NCBI GenBank assembly: GCA_963728925.1 | Contig: CAVSMB010000004.1 | Span: 1 to 64,000, forward strand | From: JBBPZA01 sp963728925 | GTDB taxonomy: Bacteria > Actinomycetota > Thermoleophilia > Solirubrobacterales > Solirubrobacteraceae | Length of the DNA stretch: 64,000 nt | Direction of reading: 5' to 3' | In this document: positions 33,204 to 41,593 of the stretch, one piece after another | Numbering within the stretch: the first letter of the stretch is position 1 | How the letters are laid out: each line of letters opens with the position of its first letter | Position numbers and translations under genes: made by a program | Notes under the pieces: generated by a model | Databases searched by the model: none | What the model saw: the letters and a program-made list of their open reading frames with translations, nothing else | Told to the model about the DNA's origin: nothing

Positions 33204-34646
33204 ATGCCCACACCCTGCTGCGCGCCAGCTTTCCGGCGACTCGTCGCCGTGGCTGCGCTCGCCGTGGGCGTGCTCCTCGCCACCACCACCACCGCCGCCG
33301 CCGCGCTCCCCCGCTACGACGGGGTCCAGGTCCACTACTGGAGCGACACCTCCGACGGCGACATGACGCGCGATCTCGACCTCGCCAAGATGGCCGGCTC
33401 CAACGTCGTTCGCTTCGACATCGGCTGGCAGTCGCTCGAGAGCGCGGGCAAGGGCCAGTACTCGCAGTGGTACATCGACCGTCTCGACCGCTTCTTCGCC
33501 GCGGCGCGCGCCCGCGGACTCAAGGTCGTCGGCATGCTGTGGCTCACCCCGTGCTGGGCCTCCTCCGCCCCCGACGCGCTCAAGCAGGGGTGTGGCGGTG
33601 ACTGGTGGAGCCGGAACGTCGGCCTCTACCCGCCCGCCAACCCCCAGGACTACGCCGATGTGGCCCGCTGGGTCACGTCCCGCTACGGCGCGGACCTCGC
33701 CGCCCTGGAGGTCTGGAACGAGCCCAACGACGACCGCTACCTGGCCTCGGGCGACAACGCGGGCGACTACGCCCGCCTCGTGCGGGCCGCCTATCCCGCC
33801 GCCAAGCAGGGCAACGCCGGCGTCCCCGTGCTTGCCGGGGCCATCGAGTACTCCGACCGGCCCTTCCTGAACCAGCTCTACATGCACGGGATCAAGGGCA
33901 GCTACGACGGGATCTCGGTGCACCCCTACGCGCCCGGCATCGCGCCGACCGCGTCCAGCCCCGATCGCTCCCACGCGTTCCGCGACGGGCTCACCTGGAT
34001 GCGCGAGGGCCAGCAGGCCGTCGGCGACGCGACACCGATCTGGGTCACCGAGTTCGGCTGGTCGACCTGCTCAGGCAACGGCGCCTGCGTGAGCGAGGCG
34101 CAGCAGGCCTCCTACACCTACGACGCCTTCAGCGTCCTGCAGTCGATGCCGTTCGTGCAGGCCGCCGTCGTCTACAACCTGCGCGAGAAGGGCGGCGACC
34201 AGGCGAGCCAGGAGGACAAGTGGGGCGTCGTGCGACCGGACTTCAGCCCGAAGCCCGGGTTCACCGCGCTGCGCTCGGCCCTGACCGGCGGGCCGGCTCC
34301 GCCCGCGCCGGCAAACGTCCCCGCGACGGCCCCGGCGCCGGCCGCGACTCCCGGCTCCGCGACGAACCGAGCCACCACGTCCGGTCCGGCGGCGCGCAAG
34401 ACCGCCAGGCTCAGCGTGAAGGTCGTCCGCAAAGGCAAGACCGCCTACGCCGCGGGAACCGGCCCTGCCCGCAGCCGCGTCACCTTGCGGATCTCCTCCT
34501 GTCGCGTCCCGAAGCGCACCCGGGCCGCCGCGATCGGCTCCAACGGACGCTTCCGGCACAAGCTCGGCGCAGTGAAGCGCTTCCGCGGCTGTCGCGTGAA
34601 GGCCTCGGCCTCCGGCCTGGCCACGACGGCGTCGGTCAGGGTCTGA
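33204..34646 (+). CDS. Secreted clan-A glycoside-hydrolase-like protein under c-di-GMP control
   Basis: A 480-residue exported protein. The signal peptide (LVAVAALAVGVLLATTTTAAAA) is followed by a (beta/alpha)8-type domain with the acid/base Glu in LEVWNEPNDDRYL and the nucleophile Glu in WVTEFGWSTC, as in GH39/GH5 clan-A enzymes. A Pro/Ala-rich linker (about residues 370-400) leads to a basic beta-rich C-terminal domain with paired cysteines (ISSCRVPKR ... KRFRGCRVKA). ATG 33204 has GGAGGA four bases upstream. The c-di-GMP riboswitch in its leader ties this enzyme to surface-attachment signalling; it likely remodels the exopolysaccharide. Confidence 0.88.
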   Translation: MPTPCCAPAFRRLVAVAALAVGVLLATTTTAAAALPRYDGVQVHYWSDTSDGDMTRDLDLAKMAGSNVVRFDIGWQSLESAGKGQYSQWYIDRLDRFFAAARARGLKVVGMLWLTPCWASSAPDALKQGCGGDWWSRNVGLYPPANPQDYADVARWVTSRYGADLAALEVWNEPNDDRYLASGDNAGDYARLVRAAYPAAKQGNAGVPVLAGAIEYSDRPFLNQLYMHGIKGSYDGISVHPYAPGIAPTASSPDRSHAFRDGLTWMREGQQAVGDATPIWVTEFGWSTCSGNGACVSEAQQASYTYDAFSVLQSMPFVQAAVVYNLREKGGDQASQEDKWGVVRPDFSPKPGFTALRSALTGGPAPPAPANVPATAPAPAATPGSATNRATTSGPAARKTARLSVKVVRKGKTAYAAGTGPARSRVTLRISSCRVPKRTRAAAIGSNGRFRHKLGAVKRFRGCRVKASASGLATTASVRV

Positions 34647-34692
34647 GCGCCGCGCCCCCACAGCGCGCGGCGGGCCTCGCGGATCGCGCCGC

Positions 34693-34698
34693 TATCGT
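34693..34698 (+). promoter_or_regulatory. Putative -10 element (TATCGT) for leaderless transcript
   Basis: TATCGT ends seven bases before ATG 34706, which gives the glycosyltransferase its own promoter separate from the riboswitch transcript. Confidence 0.45.
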
Positions 34699-34705
34699 CG
34701 GCGCG

Positions 34706-35917
34706 ATGCCCGGCGGTCCGCGCGTGCTGCAGGTGTTCCAGCCGAGCTCGGGCGGCGTGCCGAGCCACGTGCTCGAGCTCACCCTCGGTCTGCGCCGGCG
34801 CGGCTGGGCCGCCGAGGTCGCCGGCCCGGCCGACAGCGTGGTGTGGCCGGCCCTGGTCGACGCGGGCGTGCCGGTCCACGCCCTTCCGCTCGACTCAGAG
34901 CCCGGCGTGGCGAACCTTCCCGGGGCCGGGGACGTGCGGGTCGCTCGGGCGCTGCGCCGCCTCGACCGCGCCTGCGGCTACTCGATCGTGCACGCCCACT
35001 CCTCGCGGGCCGGCGGCCTGGTGCGCGCCGCCCTGCCCCGGCACCGGCGGCTGATCTACACGCCCAACTGCTTCGCCTACACCACGGGCTTCAGCGCCGG
35101 TCGGCGTGCGGTCTACCGGGCGCTCGAGCAGGCGCTCGTGCCGCGCACGGGCGCGATCGTCGCGACGTGCGAGTGGGAGCGGGCCGAGGCGCGCAAGCTG
35201 CTCGGCGCCGCGGCGCGCACCACGGTGATCCCCAACGGCGTGCGGCCGTGTCGCGCCGCCGCGCCCGACCCGGCGCTCGTCGCCTTCGCCGCCGGACGCC
35301 CGCTCGCCGGGATGGTCGCTGCGCTGCGCCCGCAGAAGGACCCGCTCGCGCTCGTGCGCGCCGTCGCGCAGATCGCCCAGGACGGCCCGCCGCGCTGGGC
35401 GATGGCGATCGTCGGCAACGGCCCGCTGGAGGGCGCCGTCGAGGAGGAGATCGCGCGCCTCGGAGTCGCCGAGCACGTGCGCCGCTTCGCGTTCGGCGGC
35501 GACCCGACCCCGGCCCTGCGCGCGCTCGACCTCTTCGTCCTGCCCTCGCTATGGGAGGCGTTCCCGATCGCGACGCTCGAGGCGATGGCGTGCGGGCTGC
35601 CGGTGCTCGCCACGAGCGTCGGCGGGGTCGCCGAGCAGGTGGTGGACGGCGTCACCGGCCGCGTCATCGCTCCGGGGGATCCTGCGCTGCTCGCCGCGAC
35701 GCTGGCCGACGCGCTCTCGGACCCCGTCCGGCTGCGGGAGTGGGGCGACGCTGCTCGCCGGCGCGTCGACGAGCGCTACACGATCGACCTCGTCGTCCAG
35801 GAGACGATCGGTCTCTACCGAGCAGCGACGGGCAGCGGGGTCGACCCGGCGGGCGGGCCGGCCGAGGTCGCCTCCGCGGGCTCGGGTGCCGGCGATGCCG
35901 CCCCAAGCCGGTCGTAG
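34706..35917 (+). CDS. Glycosyltransferase family 4 (GT-B fold)
   Basis: A 403-residue GT-B enzyme closely patterned on the one at 31722: VLQVFQPSSGGVPSHVLEL, VHAHSSRAGGLVRAAL, YTPNCFAYTTG, VAALRPQKDPLALVRAV, VGNGPLEGAVEEEI and the E-x7-E region WEAFPIATLEAMACGLPVLAT. ATG 34706 is the first conserved start and carries a promoter-like TATCGT. The last 34 codons (Gly/Ala/Pro-rich tail) overlap the convergent Wzy-like gene by 103 bases, so the tail may be dispensable. Confidence 0.88.
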   Translation: MPGGPRVLQVFQPSSGGVPSHVLELTLGLRRRGWAAEVAGPADSVVWPALVDAGVPVHALPLDSEPGVANLPGAGDVRVARALRRLDRACGYSIVHAHSSRAGGLVRAALPRHRRLIYTPNCFAYTTGFSAGRRAVYRALEQALVPRTGAIVATCEWERAEARKLLGAAARTTVIPNGVRPCRAAAPDPALVAFAAGRPLAGMVAALRPQKDPLALVRAVAQIAQDGPPRWAMAIVGNGPLEGAVEEEIARLGVAEHVRRFAFGGDPTPALRALDLFVLPSLWEAFPIATLEAMACGLPVLATSVGGVAEQVVDGVTGRVIAPGDPALLAATLADALSDPVRLREWGDAARRRVDERYTIDLVVQETIGLYRAATGSGVDPAGGPAEVASAGSGAGDAAPSRS

Positions 35918-37266
35918 GCGATCACCACGCCGACGAGCAGCATGATCGTCCCCATGATCGCGTTCGTGCGCGGCGGGTAGTCGACGATCCCCATCCCGAG
36001 CTCGGCGACCAGTGCCGCCACGGCGGCGAGCGCGAGCGGGTAGTCCTCGCCACCGTGACGCAGGGCGCGGCGCCCGGCCCGCGCGACGGCGATCAGGAAC
36101 AGCAGGAAGACCGCCAGGCCGACGATCCCCTCCTCGATGGTGATGGTGAGGAAGACGTCATGGGCGTGGTCGTAGGCCACGCCGGTGCCCTCGACCACGC
36201 CGTAGTCGGCGGCGTACTTCGAGTAGTTCGCGGCGCCGACCCCCAGGAACGGATGGTCGGCGATCATCGCGGGCGCCGCCGACCAGATCTTGACGCGCGG
36301 GTCCTGCTCGACCGTGCGCCCCGAGGTGAGGGTCTGGAGGCGCTCGGTGGCGATGCTCAGGCGCGAGCCGACGATGCTCGCGTCGCGCTGATTGGTCAGC
36401 GTCCCGAGGTTGAGGACGAGGATGAGCAGGAAGAGGGCGAGAAGCAGGAAGACCTGGCGGCGGAACCGTGGCCACGCGAGCAGCACGAGCACGGCAACGA
36501 AGGCGCCGATCATCCCCTGCCGCGAGAGGCTGAGCACGAGCCCGCCGACCACGCCTCCCGCGGCGACCGCCATCACCGCGCGCCGCCACGCCGTGCCGCG
36601 CGTCGCCAGCACCACCGCGACGGGGAAGGCGAGGACGAGGAAGAAGGCGAGCACGTTGGGCTGCTGGAAGCTGGCCTGCGCGCGGCCGGTGGCCACCGCG
36701 CCACCCGCCGCCAGCTGCTGGTTGCCCGAGGTCGCCATCGCGACGAAGCCGACGATCCCCCCGCTGATCGCCAGGCAGACGAGCACGCGCTCGACGGTCG
36801 CGCGGTCGCGCGAGGCGACGTGGATCGAGCAGATCAGCAGCACCGTCCACACGAAGACGATCTTCAGGACGGCGAACGAGTCCTGGGCGTAGGCCACCCC
36901 GACGAGGATGACCAGGATGAACAGCCCGAAGGCGGCATGGGCGAGACCGATCGGCTCGCCCTCGTCCTCCCTGAGCACGCTGCGCGCGACGACGGCGAGC
37001 GCGGTCAGCGCCAGGAGCCCCTCGGTGGGCGACAGGCCGGCCGACCCGCCGACGCGCACGCTGAAGAACTCGAAGGGGACGGCGAGCAGGGCGAGGTAGA
37101 TCCCGGCGATCGGGCGGTGGGCGACCAGGACTGAGACCGCCACGGCCGCGATCAGCACCGCCCCGAAGGGGGGCCCGAGCTGGTAGGCGACGAAGAGGTC
37201 GGCGGCGGCGAAGGCGAGCGCGGCCGCGAGGCCGGCGCTCCAGCCCGTCCACGCCTGCGCGGTCAC
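35815..37266 (-). CDS. O-antigen ligase/Wzy-like membrane protein
   Basis: A 483-residue protein with about twelve helices. Family features are QASFQQPNVLAFFLVLAFP, LSLSRQGMIGAFVAV, the large loop IVGSRLSIATERL ... KIWSAAPAMIADHPFLGVGAANY and YDHAHDVFLTITIEEGIVGL. Unlike the other two Wzy-like proteins in the window it lacks a TPR tail. GTG 37266 overlaps the stop of the upstream kinase gene, so it is the last gene of a three-gene leftward unit: initiator, kinase, polymerase. Its C-terminal 34 codons are antisense to the convergent glycosyltransferase. Confidence 0.87.
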   Translation of the reverse strand: MTAQAWTGWSAGLAAALAFAAADLFVAYQLGPPFGAVLIAAVAVSVLVAHRPIAGIYLALLAVPFEFFSVRVGGSAGLSPTEGLLALTALAVVARSVLREDEGEPIGLAHAAFGLFILVILVGVAYAQDSFAVLKIVFVWTVLLICSIHVASRDRATVERVLVCLAISGGIVGFVAMATSGNQQLAAGGAVATGRAQASFQQPNVLAFFLVLAFPVAVVLATRGTAWRRAVMAVAAGGVVGGLVLSLSRQGMIGAFVAVLVLLAWPRFRRQVFLLLALFLLILVLNLGTLTNQRDASIVGSRLSIATERLQTLTSGRTVEQDPRVKIWSAAPAMIADHPFLGVGAANYSKYAADYGVVEGTGVAYDHAHDVFLTITIEEGIVGLAVFLLFLIAVARAGRRALRHGGEDYPLALAAVAALVAELGMGIVDYPPRTNAIMGTIMLLVGVVIAYDRLGAASPAPEPAEATSAGPPAGSTPLPVAAR

Positions 37267-38660
37267 GCTCGCGGGCCGGCGGCCTCCCGGCGTGGTCGCG
37301 CGCCGCGGCCGCCCCGCTCCCGGCGCTCCGCGTTGTCGTAGTACTGGCCCGCGCGCTTGTCGGCGACCCGGTTGAGCATGATCCCGAGGACGTTGCCCTG
37401 AGCGCGCCGGAGCTGGTCGACGGCCTGCACGGCGGCGGTGCGGCGGCTCTTGGTGACGTCGAGGACGAAGATGACGCCCTCGACCTGCGAGGCGACGAGC
37501 GACGCGTCGGCGCCGACCGACAGCGGCGGGGTGTCGAAGATCGTGAGGTCGAAGGAGCGCTTGGCGTCCTCCTCGATGCCGTGCAGGCCCTCAGAGCCCA
37601 GCAGCGCGGCCGGGTTGGGCGGCACGGGGCCCGCGGCGACGACGCGCAGCGAGGAGTCGTCGAGCTTGACCGCGACGTCGTCGACGCCGCGCTCGGCGGC
37701 GCCGACGAGCAGCGTCGAGAGGCCGCGATCGAGCGTGCCGTTCTCGGCGTGGACCATGCTGCGCAGGCTCGGGCGGCGCAGGTCGGCGTCGACGATCGCC
37801 GTGTTGAGCCCGAGCTCGGCGGCGGCGCGGCCGAGGCTGAGGCACGCGGTCGACTTGCCCTCGCCCTCCGAGGCGCTGACCACGGCGAGTGTCCTGGGCC
37901 GCTTGCCGAGGTTCGCGAAGGCCAGGTTGGCGAGCAGCAGCCGGAAGGCCTCGGTGACGGCGATCGGCATCTCCGCCCCGTCGGCCTCGCCGCGCTGGCG
38001 CGAGGGCATGCGTGACGACGTCGTCTGCGGGACGCGCGCAACGATCGGCAGGCCGAGCACCTCGGTCGCCGTGGGCTCGATGTGCAGGCGCTGGTCAAGG
38101 CGGTTGCGCAACAGGGCCATCGCCCCAGCGATGAAGAACGCGAGCACGGCGCCGAGCAGCAGGTAGAGCTTGGGCTGCGGGCGGCTGGGCGAGGAGGGCA
38201 GCGGCGCCAGCTGGGCGATGCTCAGCAACGACTTACCGGACGGCCCCTCGAGCGTGCGGGCGCGGGCGACCACCGCCGCCGCATAGGTGTTGGCCCGCGT
38301 GCGGGCGTGCTCGGGAGAGTCGTCGGTCGCCTTGATCTCGATGAGCTGGGAGTCGGTGATGCCTTCGACCTTCACCGACCCGTTGGACTCGAACGGGAGC
38401 CGGCGGTCGACGGCGTCCGAGAAGGCCTGGGTCCCGACGAGGTCGGCGTAGGTCTTGGCGAGCAGCTGGTTGCTCTGGGTGGCCTCGAAGTCGCTCGGCG
38501 CGTTCGCCGCCGCCCGGACGATCAGGAGCGCCGAGCTCGTGTAGGCCTTGGGCAGCGTGAAGGTCGCGATCGCGACGAGACCGAACACGATCGCGAAGAC
38601 GATCGCGAAGGTGCGGCGCCGCTTCCAGATGACGGCGAGGATCTCGTTGCTGGAGGACAT
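37263..38660 (-). CDS. Wzc-like polysaccharide co-polymerase with BY-kinase domain
   Basis: Sets chain length and phosphorylates tyrosines. The 465-residue protein has a Wzz domain with two helices (about residues 18-36 and 166-184). A cytoplasmic ATPase follows: Walker A VSASEGEGKST (261-271), Walker A' AIVDADLRRPSL (288-299) and Walker B LTIFDTPPLS. The C-terminal tail has only one YY pair (GQYYDN) rather than a long tyrosine cluster. ATG 38660 is used; the open frame extends to an earlier GTG-like start. The matching PHP phosphatase is at 18207. It sits 64 bases after the initiator gene and overlaps the polymerase gene. Confidence 0.92.
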   Translation of the reverse strand: MSSSNEILAVIWKRRRTFAIVFAIVFGLVAIATFTLPKAYTSSALLIVRAAANAPSDFEATQSNQLLAKTYADLVGTQAFSDAVDRRLPFESNGSVKVEGITDSQLIEIKATDDSPEHARTRANTYAAAVVARARTLEGPSGKSLLSIAQLAPLPSSPSRPQPKLYLLLGAVLAFFIAGAMALLRNRLDQRLHIEPTATEVLGLPIVARVPQTTSSRMPSRQRGEADGAEMPIAVTEAFRLLLANLAFANLGKRPRTLAVVSASEGEGKSTACLSLGRAAAELGLNTAIVDADLRRPSLRSMVHAENGTLDRGLSTLLVGAAERGVDDVAVKLDDSSLRVVAAGPVPPNPAALLGSEGLHGIEEDAKRSFDLTIFDTPPLSVGADASLVASQVEGVIFVLDVTKSRRTAAVQAVDQLRRAQGNVLGIMLNRVADKRAGQYYDNAERRERGGRGARPRREAAGPRA

Positions 38661-38724
38661 GGGCGAGTTCACCAATCGTAAACGGGACGGCCGCACCCGC
38701 GTTTCCGCGGCTCCCGCCGCGCCG

Positions 38725-40401
38725 CTACTCCGTCTCCGCCCGCAGCGCCTTGACCACGGTGAGCACGAGGATCTTTACGTCGAGCCACGGCGACCAGTTC
38801 TCGATGTAGAAGTTGTCCCACTCGACGCGGTCGGTCAGCGAGGTCTGGCCGCGAAGGCCATGGACCTGCGCCCACCCCGTGATGCCCGGCTTGATCCGCG
38901 CGCGGTCGCGGTACCGGTAGACGGCCTTCTGGAACTCGTTGGCGTAGCGCACGCGCTCGGGCCGCGGGCCGATGAGCGCCATGTCGCCACGGACGACGTT
39001 GAGGAGCTGGGGCAGCTCGTCGAGCGACCACTTGCGCATGAAGCGCCCCAGCGGCGTGCGGCGGTCGACCTGGGCGTCGGTCTCCGCGCCGGCCGAGCGT
39101 TCGCTGCCGTTGCCGTTGCCGTTGCCGCTGCCGCTGCCGGGCGCCGCGCCGCGGCCGTTGGCGGGAGCGGTCGCGGTGGCGATCGAGCCCTCGAGCTCTG
39201 GGTGCTCGCCCCGTTCACGGCGGGCGACCGCCATCGCGCCCGCGAAGGCCGAGCCGCCCGACATGGCGGTGCTCGCCCACGAGGCGTCGTGCTCGCCGCT
39301 CTTGCTCGCCTTCCCCCACATGGTGCGGAACTTGAGCATGTCGAAGGCGCGGCCGTCACGGCCCGTGCGGGCCTGGCGGAAGAGCACCGGGGCACCGAGC
39401 GTCACCCGCACCCCGAGCGCGAGGGCGAGCAGCAGGGGCGAGAGCACGAGCAGGGCGACGGCGGCGAGCAGGCGGTCGACGGCGTAGCGCAGGCGCAGCT
39501 CCCAGCCGCGCGGGTTGGCCGGGTTGAGTGTGACGAGCGGCAGCCCGCCGATGTGCTCGCTCACGGCTCGCAGCCCCTGGACCTCGAAGAGCCGCGGGAT
39601 GAGGATGACCGACACCCCGAGCTCCCAGCACCGGCGCACGATCGCCAGCGGGACGTGGTTGGGCGCGGTCGAGAAGGCGACGACGACGGTCTCTATCTCC
39701 TCCTGCTCGATGGTCCGCTCGAGGTCCCAGCTCGCCCCGAAGACCGGGAGCTCGGGCCCCACGCCGGCGTCGCGCAGCGGCTCCTTGTCGAGGAAGCCCA
39801 CGGGACGAAGGCCGAGGGTCGGCTCGGCCAGCAGCCGGGCCGCGGTGAGACGCCCGACGCGGCCCGCCCCGACGATGAGCGTTCGCCGCGCCGGGCCGCG
39901 GCGCCGGCGAATCGCGCTCTGGGCGAAGGCGGCGGACAGCCGCCCGGCGCAGACGGCGCCCGCCGCGATCAGGCCCTGCTCGACGATGTCCTGCACGCGC
40001 TCCGGGCCCGCTCCGACGAGCAGCGCCACGAGCGCGACGCCCATGGTCACCACCGCGCAGATCCGCAGGACGCGCTTGAGCTCCTCGCCGGCGAGCGTGC
40101 GAAGGCGCGGCCGCGAGAGCTCCTTCAGGACGAGCGCGCCGAGGATGAGCAGTGGCGGCACGAAGAGCCATCCGAGGCCGCCGGCCAGGCGGTCGACGGC
40201 CAGCCCGGCGATGAGCGTGGCGACGACGAGCATGACCAGATCGACGGTGAGGCGGGCGAGCGGCCACGGGTCGGCGCGGAGGGGCTCGTCCTGGATGGGG
40301 TGGAGATGGGCTTCGAAACCCGGGTGCGTCCCGGCGTCGGCCGTCCCGCTCGTCCCGGGGACAGCGCGACCGAACGGAGGTGTGAGCAGGGAACGCAACA
40401 T
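38725..40401 (-). CDS. WcaJ-type initiating sugar-1-phosphate transferase
   Basis: A 558-residue protein with helices in the first 150 residues, a Rossmann domain (TLIVGAGRVGRLTAARLL) and the sugar-transferase domain. The latter holds FDMLKFRTMWG, LGRFMRKWSLDELPQL, GDMALIGPRPERV and KPGITGWAQVHGLRGQTS. Between the KFRTM motif and LGRFMRK there is an insertion of roughly 80 residues including a GSGSGNGNGNGS tract, far longer than the equivalent loop in the homologue at 20139. ATG 40401 is the first start before the conserved region. It heads the initiator/kinase/polymerase unit, with an IS630 remnant directly upstream. Confidence 0.9.
   Translation of the reverse strand: MLRSLLTPPFGRAVPGTSGTADAGTHPGFEAHLHPIQDEPLRADPWPLARLTVDLVMLVVATLIAGLAVDRLAGGLGWLFVPPLLILGALVLKELSRPRLRTLAGEELKRVLRICAVVTMGVALVALLVGAGPERVQDIVEQGLIAAGAVCAGRLSAAFAQSAIRRRRGPARRTLIVGAGRVGRLTAARLLAEPTLGLRPVGFLDKEPLRDAGVGPELPVFGASWDLERTIEQEEIETVVVAFSTAPNHVPLAIVRRCWELGVSVILIPRLFEVQGLRAVSEHIGGLPLVTLNPANPRGWELRLRYAVDRLLAAVALLVLSPLLLALALGVRVTLGAPVLFRQARTGRDGRAFDMLKFRTMWGKASKSGEHDASWASTAMSGGSAFAGAMAVARRERGEHPELEGSIATATAPANGRGAAPGSGSGNGNGNGSERSAGAETDAQVDRRTPLGRFMRKWSLDELPQLLNVVRGDMALIGPRPERVRYANEFQKAVYRYRDRARIKPGITGWAQVHGLRGQTSLTDRVEWDNFYIENWSPWLDVKILVLTVVKALRAETE
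39104..39140. repeat. Six-base microsatellite-like tract in the initiator gene
   Basis: Near-perfect TGCCGT/TGCCGC repeats encode the Gly-Asn/Gly-Ser run inside the cytosolic loop of the sugar-phosphate transferase. Changes in copy number would stay in frame. Confidence 0.75.
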
Positions 40402-40549
40402 CGCTGCCTCGCGCGCCCCTTCGGGCGCACCCGATGTTGTCTTCTTCGTCAAGCGTCCCGGCCGGTTGCACTCCCCCGAGACGGGCCTGGACACAAGTTG
40501 GATGGACCGGAGGAAATCGGGCGCGCCCGCAGTCCCCCGACGCGTCGGG

Positions 40550-40994
40550 CAGCGTCATCGCGCGGATCTTCGGCCGCTGCCAACCCAAGACGGGGATCGA
40601 GCCATTCGGCCGGCTGGTCGAGCAGGTCATGACCACCGAGCCCTACGCCTCGGCCAAGACAGTGTTCTGGGTCGTCGACAACGGCTCAAGCCATGCCGGC
40701 CAGGCCTCGATCACCCGGCTTGAGAACGCCTACAGCAACGCGCGCCTGATCCATCTGCCGATCCACGCCTCGTGGCTCAACTAGATCGAGATCTGCTTCT
40801 CGATCCTGCAACGCAAGGCGCTGACCCCGAACGACTTCGCCGATCTCGACGCCCTCGCCGCCCGGATCGCGGCCTTCGAGGACCACTACCGCCAGATCGC
40901 CGAGCCGTTTGACTGGACCTTCACCCGCGCCGACCTCGACGCCCTGCTCGCAAAGCTCGCCACCCGCGGGCCGGGCCTGCGCCTCGCCGCCTGA
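40550..40994 (+). pseudogene. IS630-family transposase remnant
   Basis: The C-terminal half of an IS630-type DDE transposase: GRCQPKTGIEPFGRLVEQV, the second catalytic Asp in FWVVDNGSSHAG, and ASWLN followed by the IEICFSILQRKALTPNDF region that carries the catalytic Glu. A TAG at 40782-40784 stands where the family normally has Gln (SWLNQ-E), so the Glu is cut off. The N-terminal half is absent. No terminal repeat was recognised. It lies between the initiator's promoter region (40402-40549, nothing else identified) and a SEC-C gene. Confidence 0.85.
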
Positions 40995-40996
40995 CG

Positions 40997-41536
40997 CTAC
41001 GCCGCCAACAGCACCCCGGCCGGCGTTCGAGCCACCCCCGCGCGCACCGCGAACGCCTGGATCACGCTCGCGCACAACAACTGCCGCGACCCGCTGGCCA
41101 GATCGATCACCGCCACCGCCGCCAACAGCCGACCGCACCGGCCAGCATCGCGCATCGCGATCACTGCCCGCGCCAGCCGAGCACGCTCCAACGGCGAGTC
41201 GAGCTCGTCAAGCACCTCGTCGAGCACCGCCTCGCCAGCAAGCTCGTCATCCTCGGCGATCGCCTCACACAGCCGCCCAAATGCCGGCGAGAACAACTTC
41301 GGAAGCTCGACCTGCAACGACAAATCCAGACACGGCAGATCAACCAGCTCGGCGAGCAACACCGCGAACTCGCGCTCGCTCAACGCTCCCACCGACCCCA
41401 CGACCTCCCGCGCCGCGCTCCGCAAAAACCCCAACGCCAAACTCTCCTGCGACGGCCCGCGCGCGACCCCGCAGCAGCGCTTGACTTTCAGACCGCTCCC
41501 ACACAAACACAACGCATTACGACCGATCCTTGCCAT
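40997..41536 (-). CDS. SEC-C motif-containing protein
   Basis: A 179-residue protein whose N-terminus is a SEC-C zinc motif: CLCGSGLKVKRCC, a C-x-C...C-C arrangement as at the SecA C-terminus and in many small proteins carried near transposons. The rest is mostly helical and acidic (REFAVLLAELVDLPCLDL ... DDELAGEAVLDEVLDELDS) with no known catalytic motif. ATG 41536 directly precedes the zinc motif; the frame opens slightly earlier. It sits between an IS630 remnant and an IS5-type element and may be cargo. Function unknown. Confidence 0.75.
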   Translation of the reverse strand: MARIGRNALCLCGSGLKVKRCCGVARGPSQESLALGFLRSAAREVVGSVGALSEREFAVLLAELVDLPCLDLSLQVELPKLFSPAFGRLCEAIAEDDELAGEAVLDEVLDELDSPLERARLARAVIAMRDAGRCGRLLAAVAVIDLASGSRQLLCASVIQAFAVRAGVARTPAGVLLAA

Positions 41537-41593
41537 CGCTGCATCATCGCGCCCGCACCGGTCAGAACCCCACGCCGATACCCGACGCACTTA

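Noticed and set aside
40782..40784. In-frame stop in the IS630 sequence as a possible recoded selenocysteine, given selA/selB in the window.
   Set aside because: The codon is TAG, not TGA, and stands at a Gln position in a truncated transposase.
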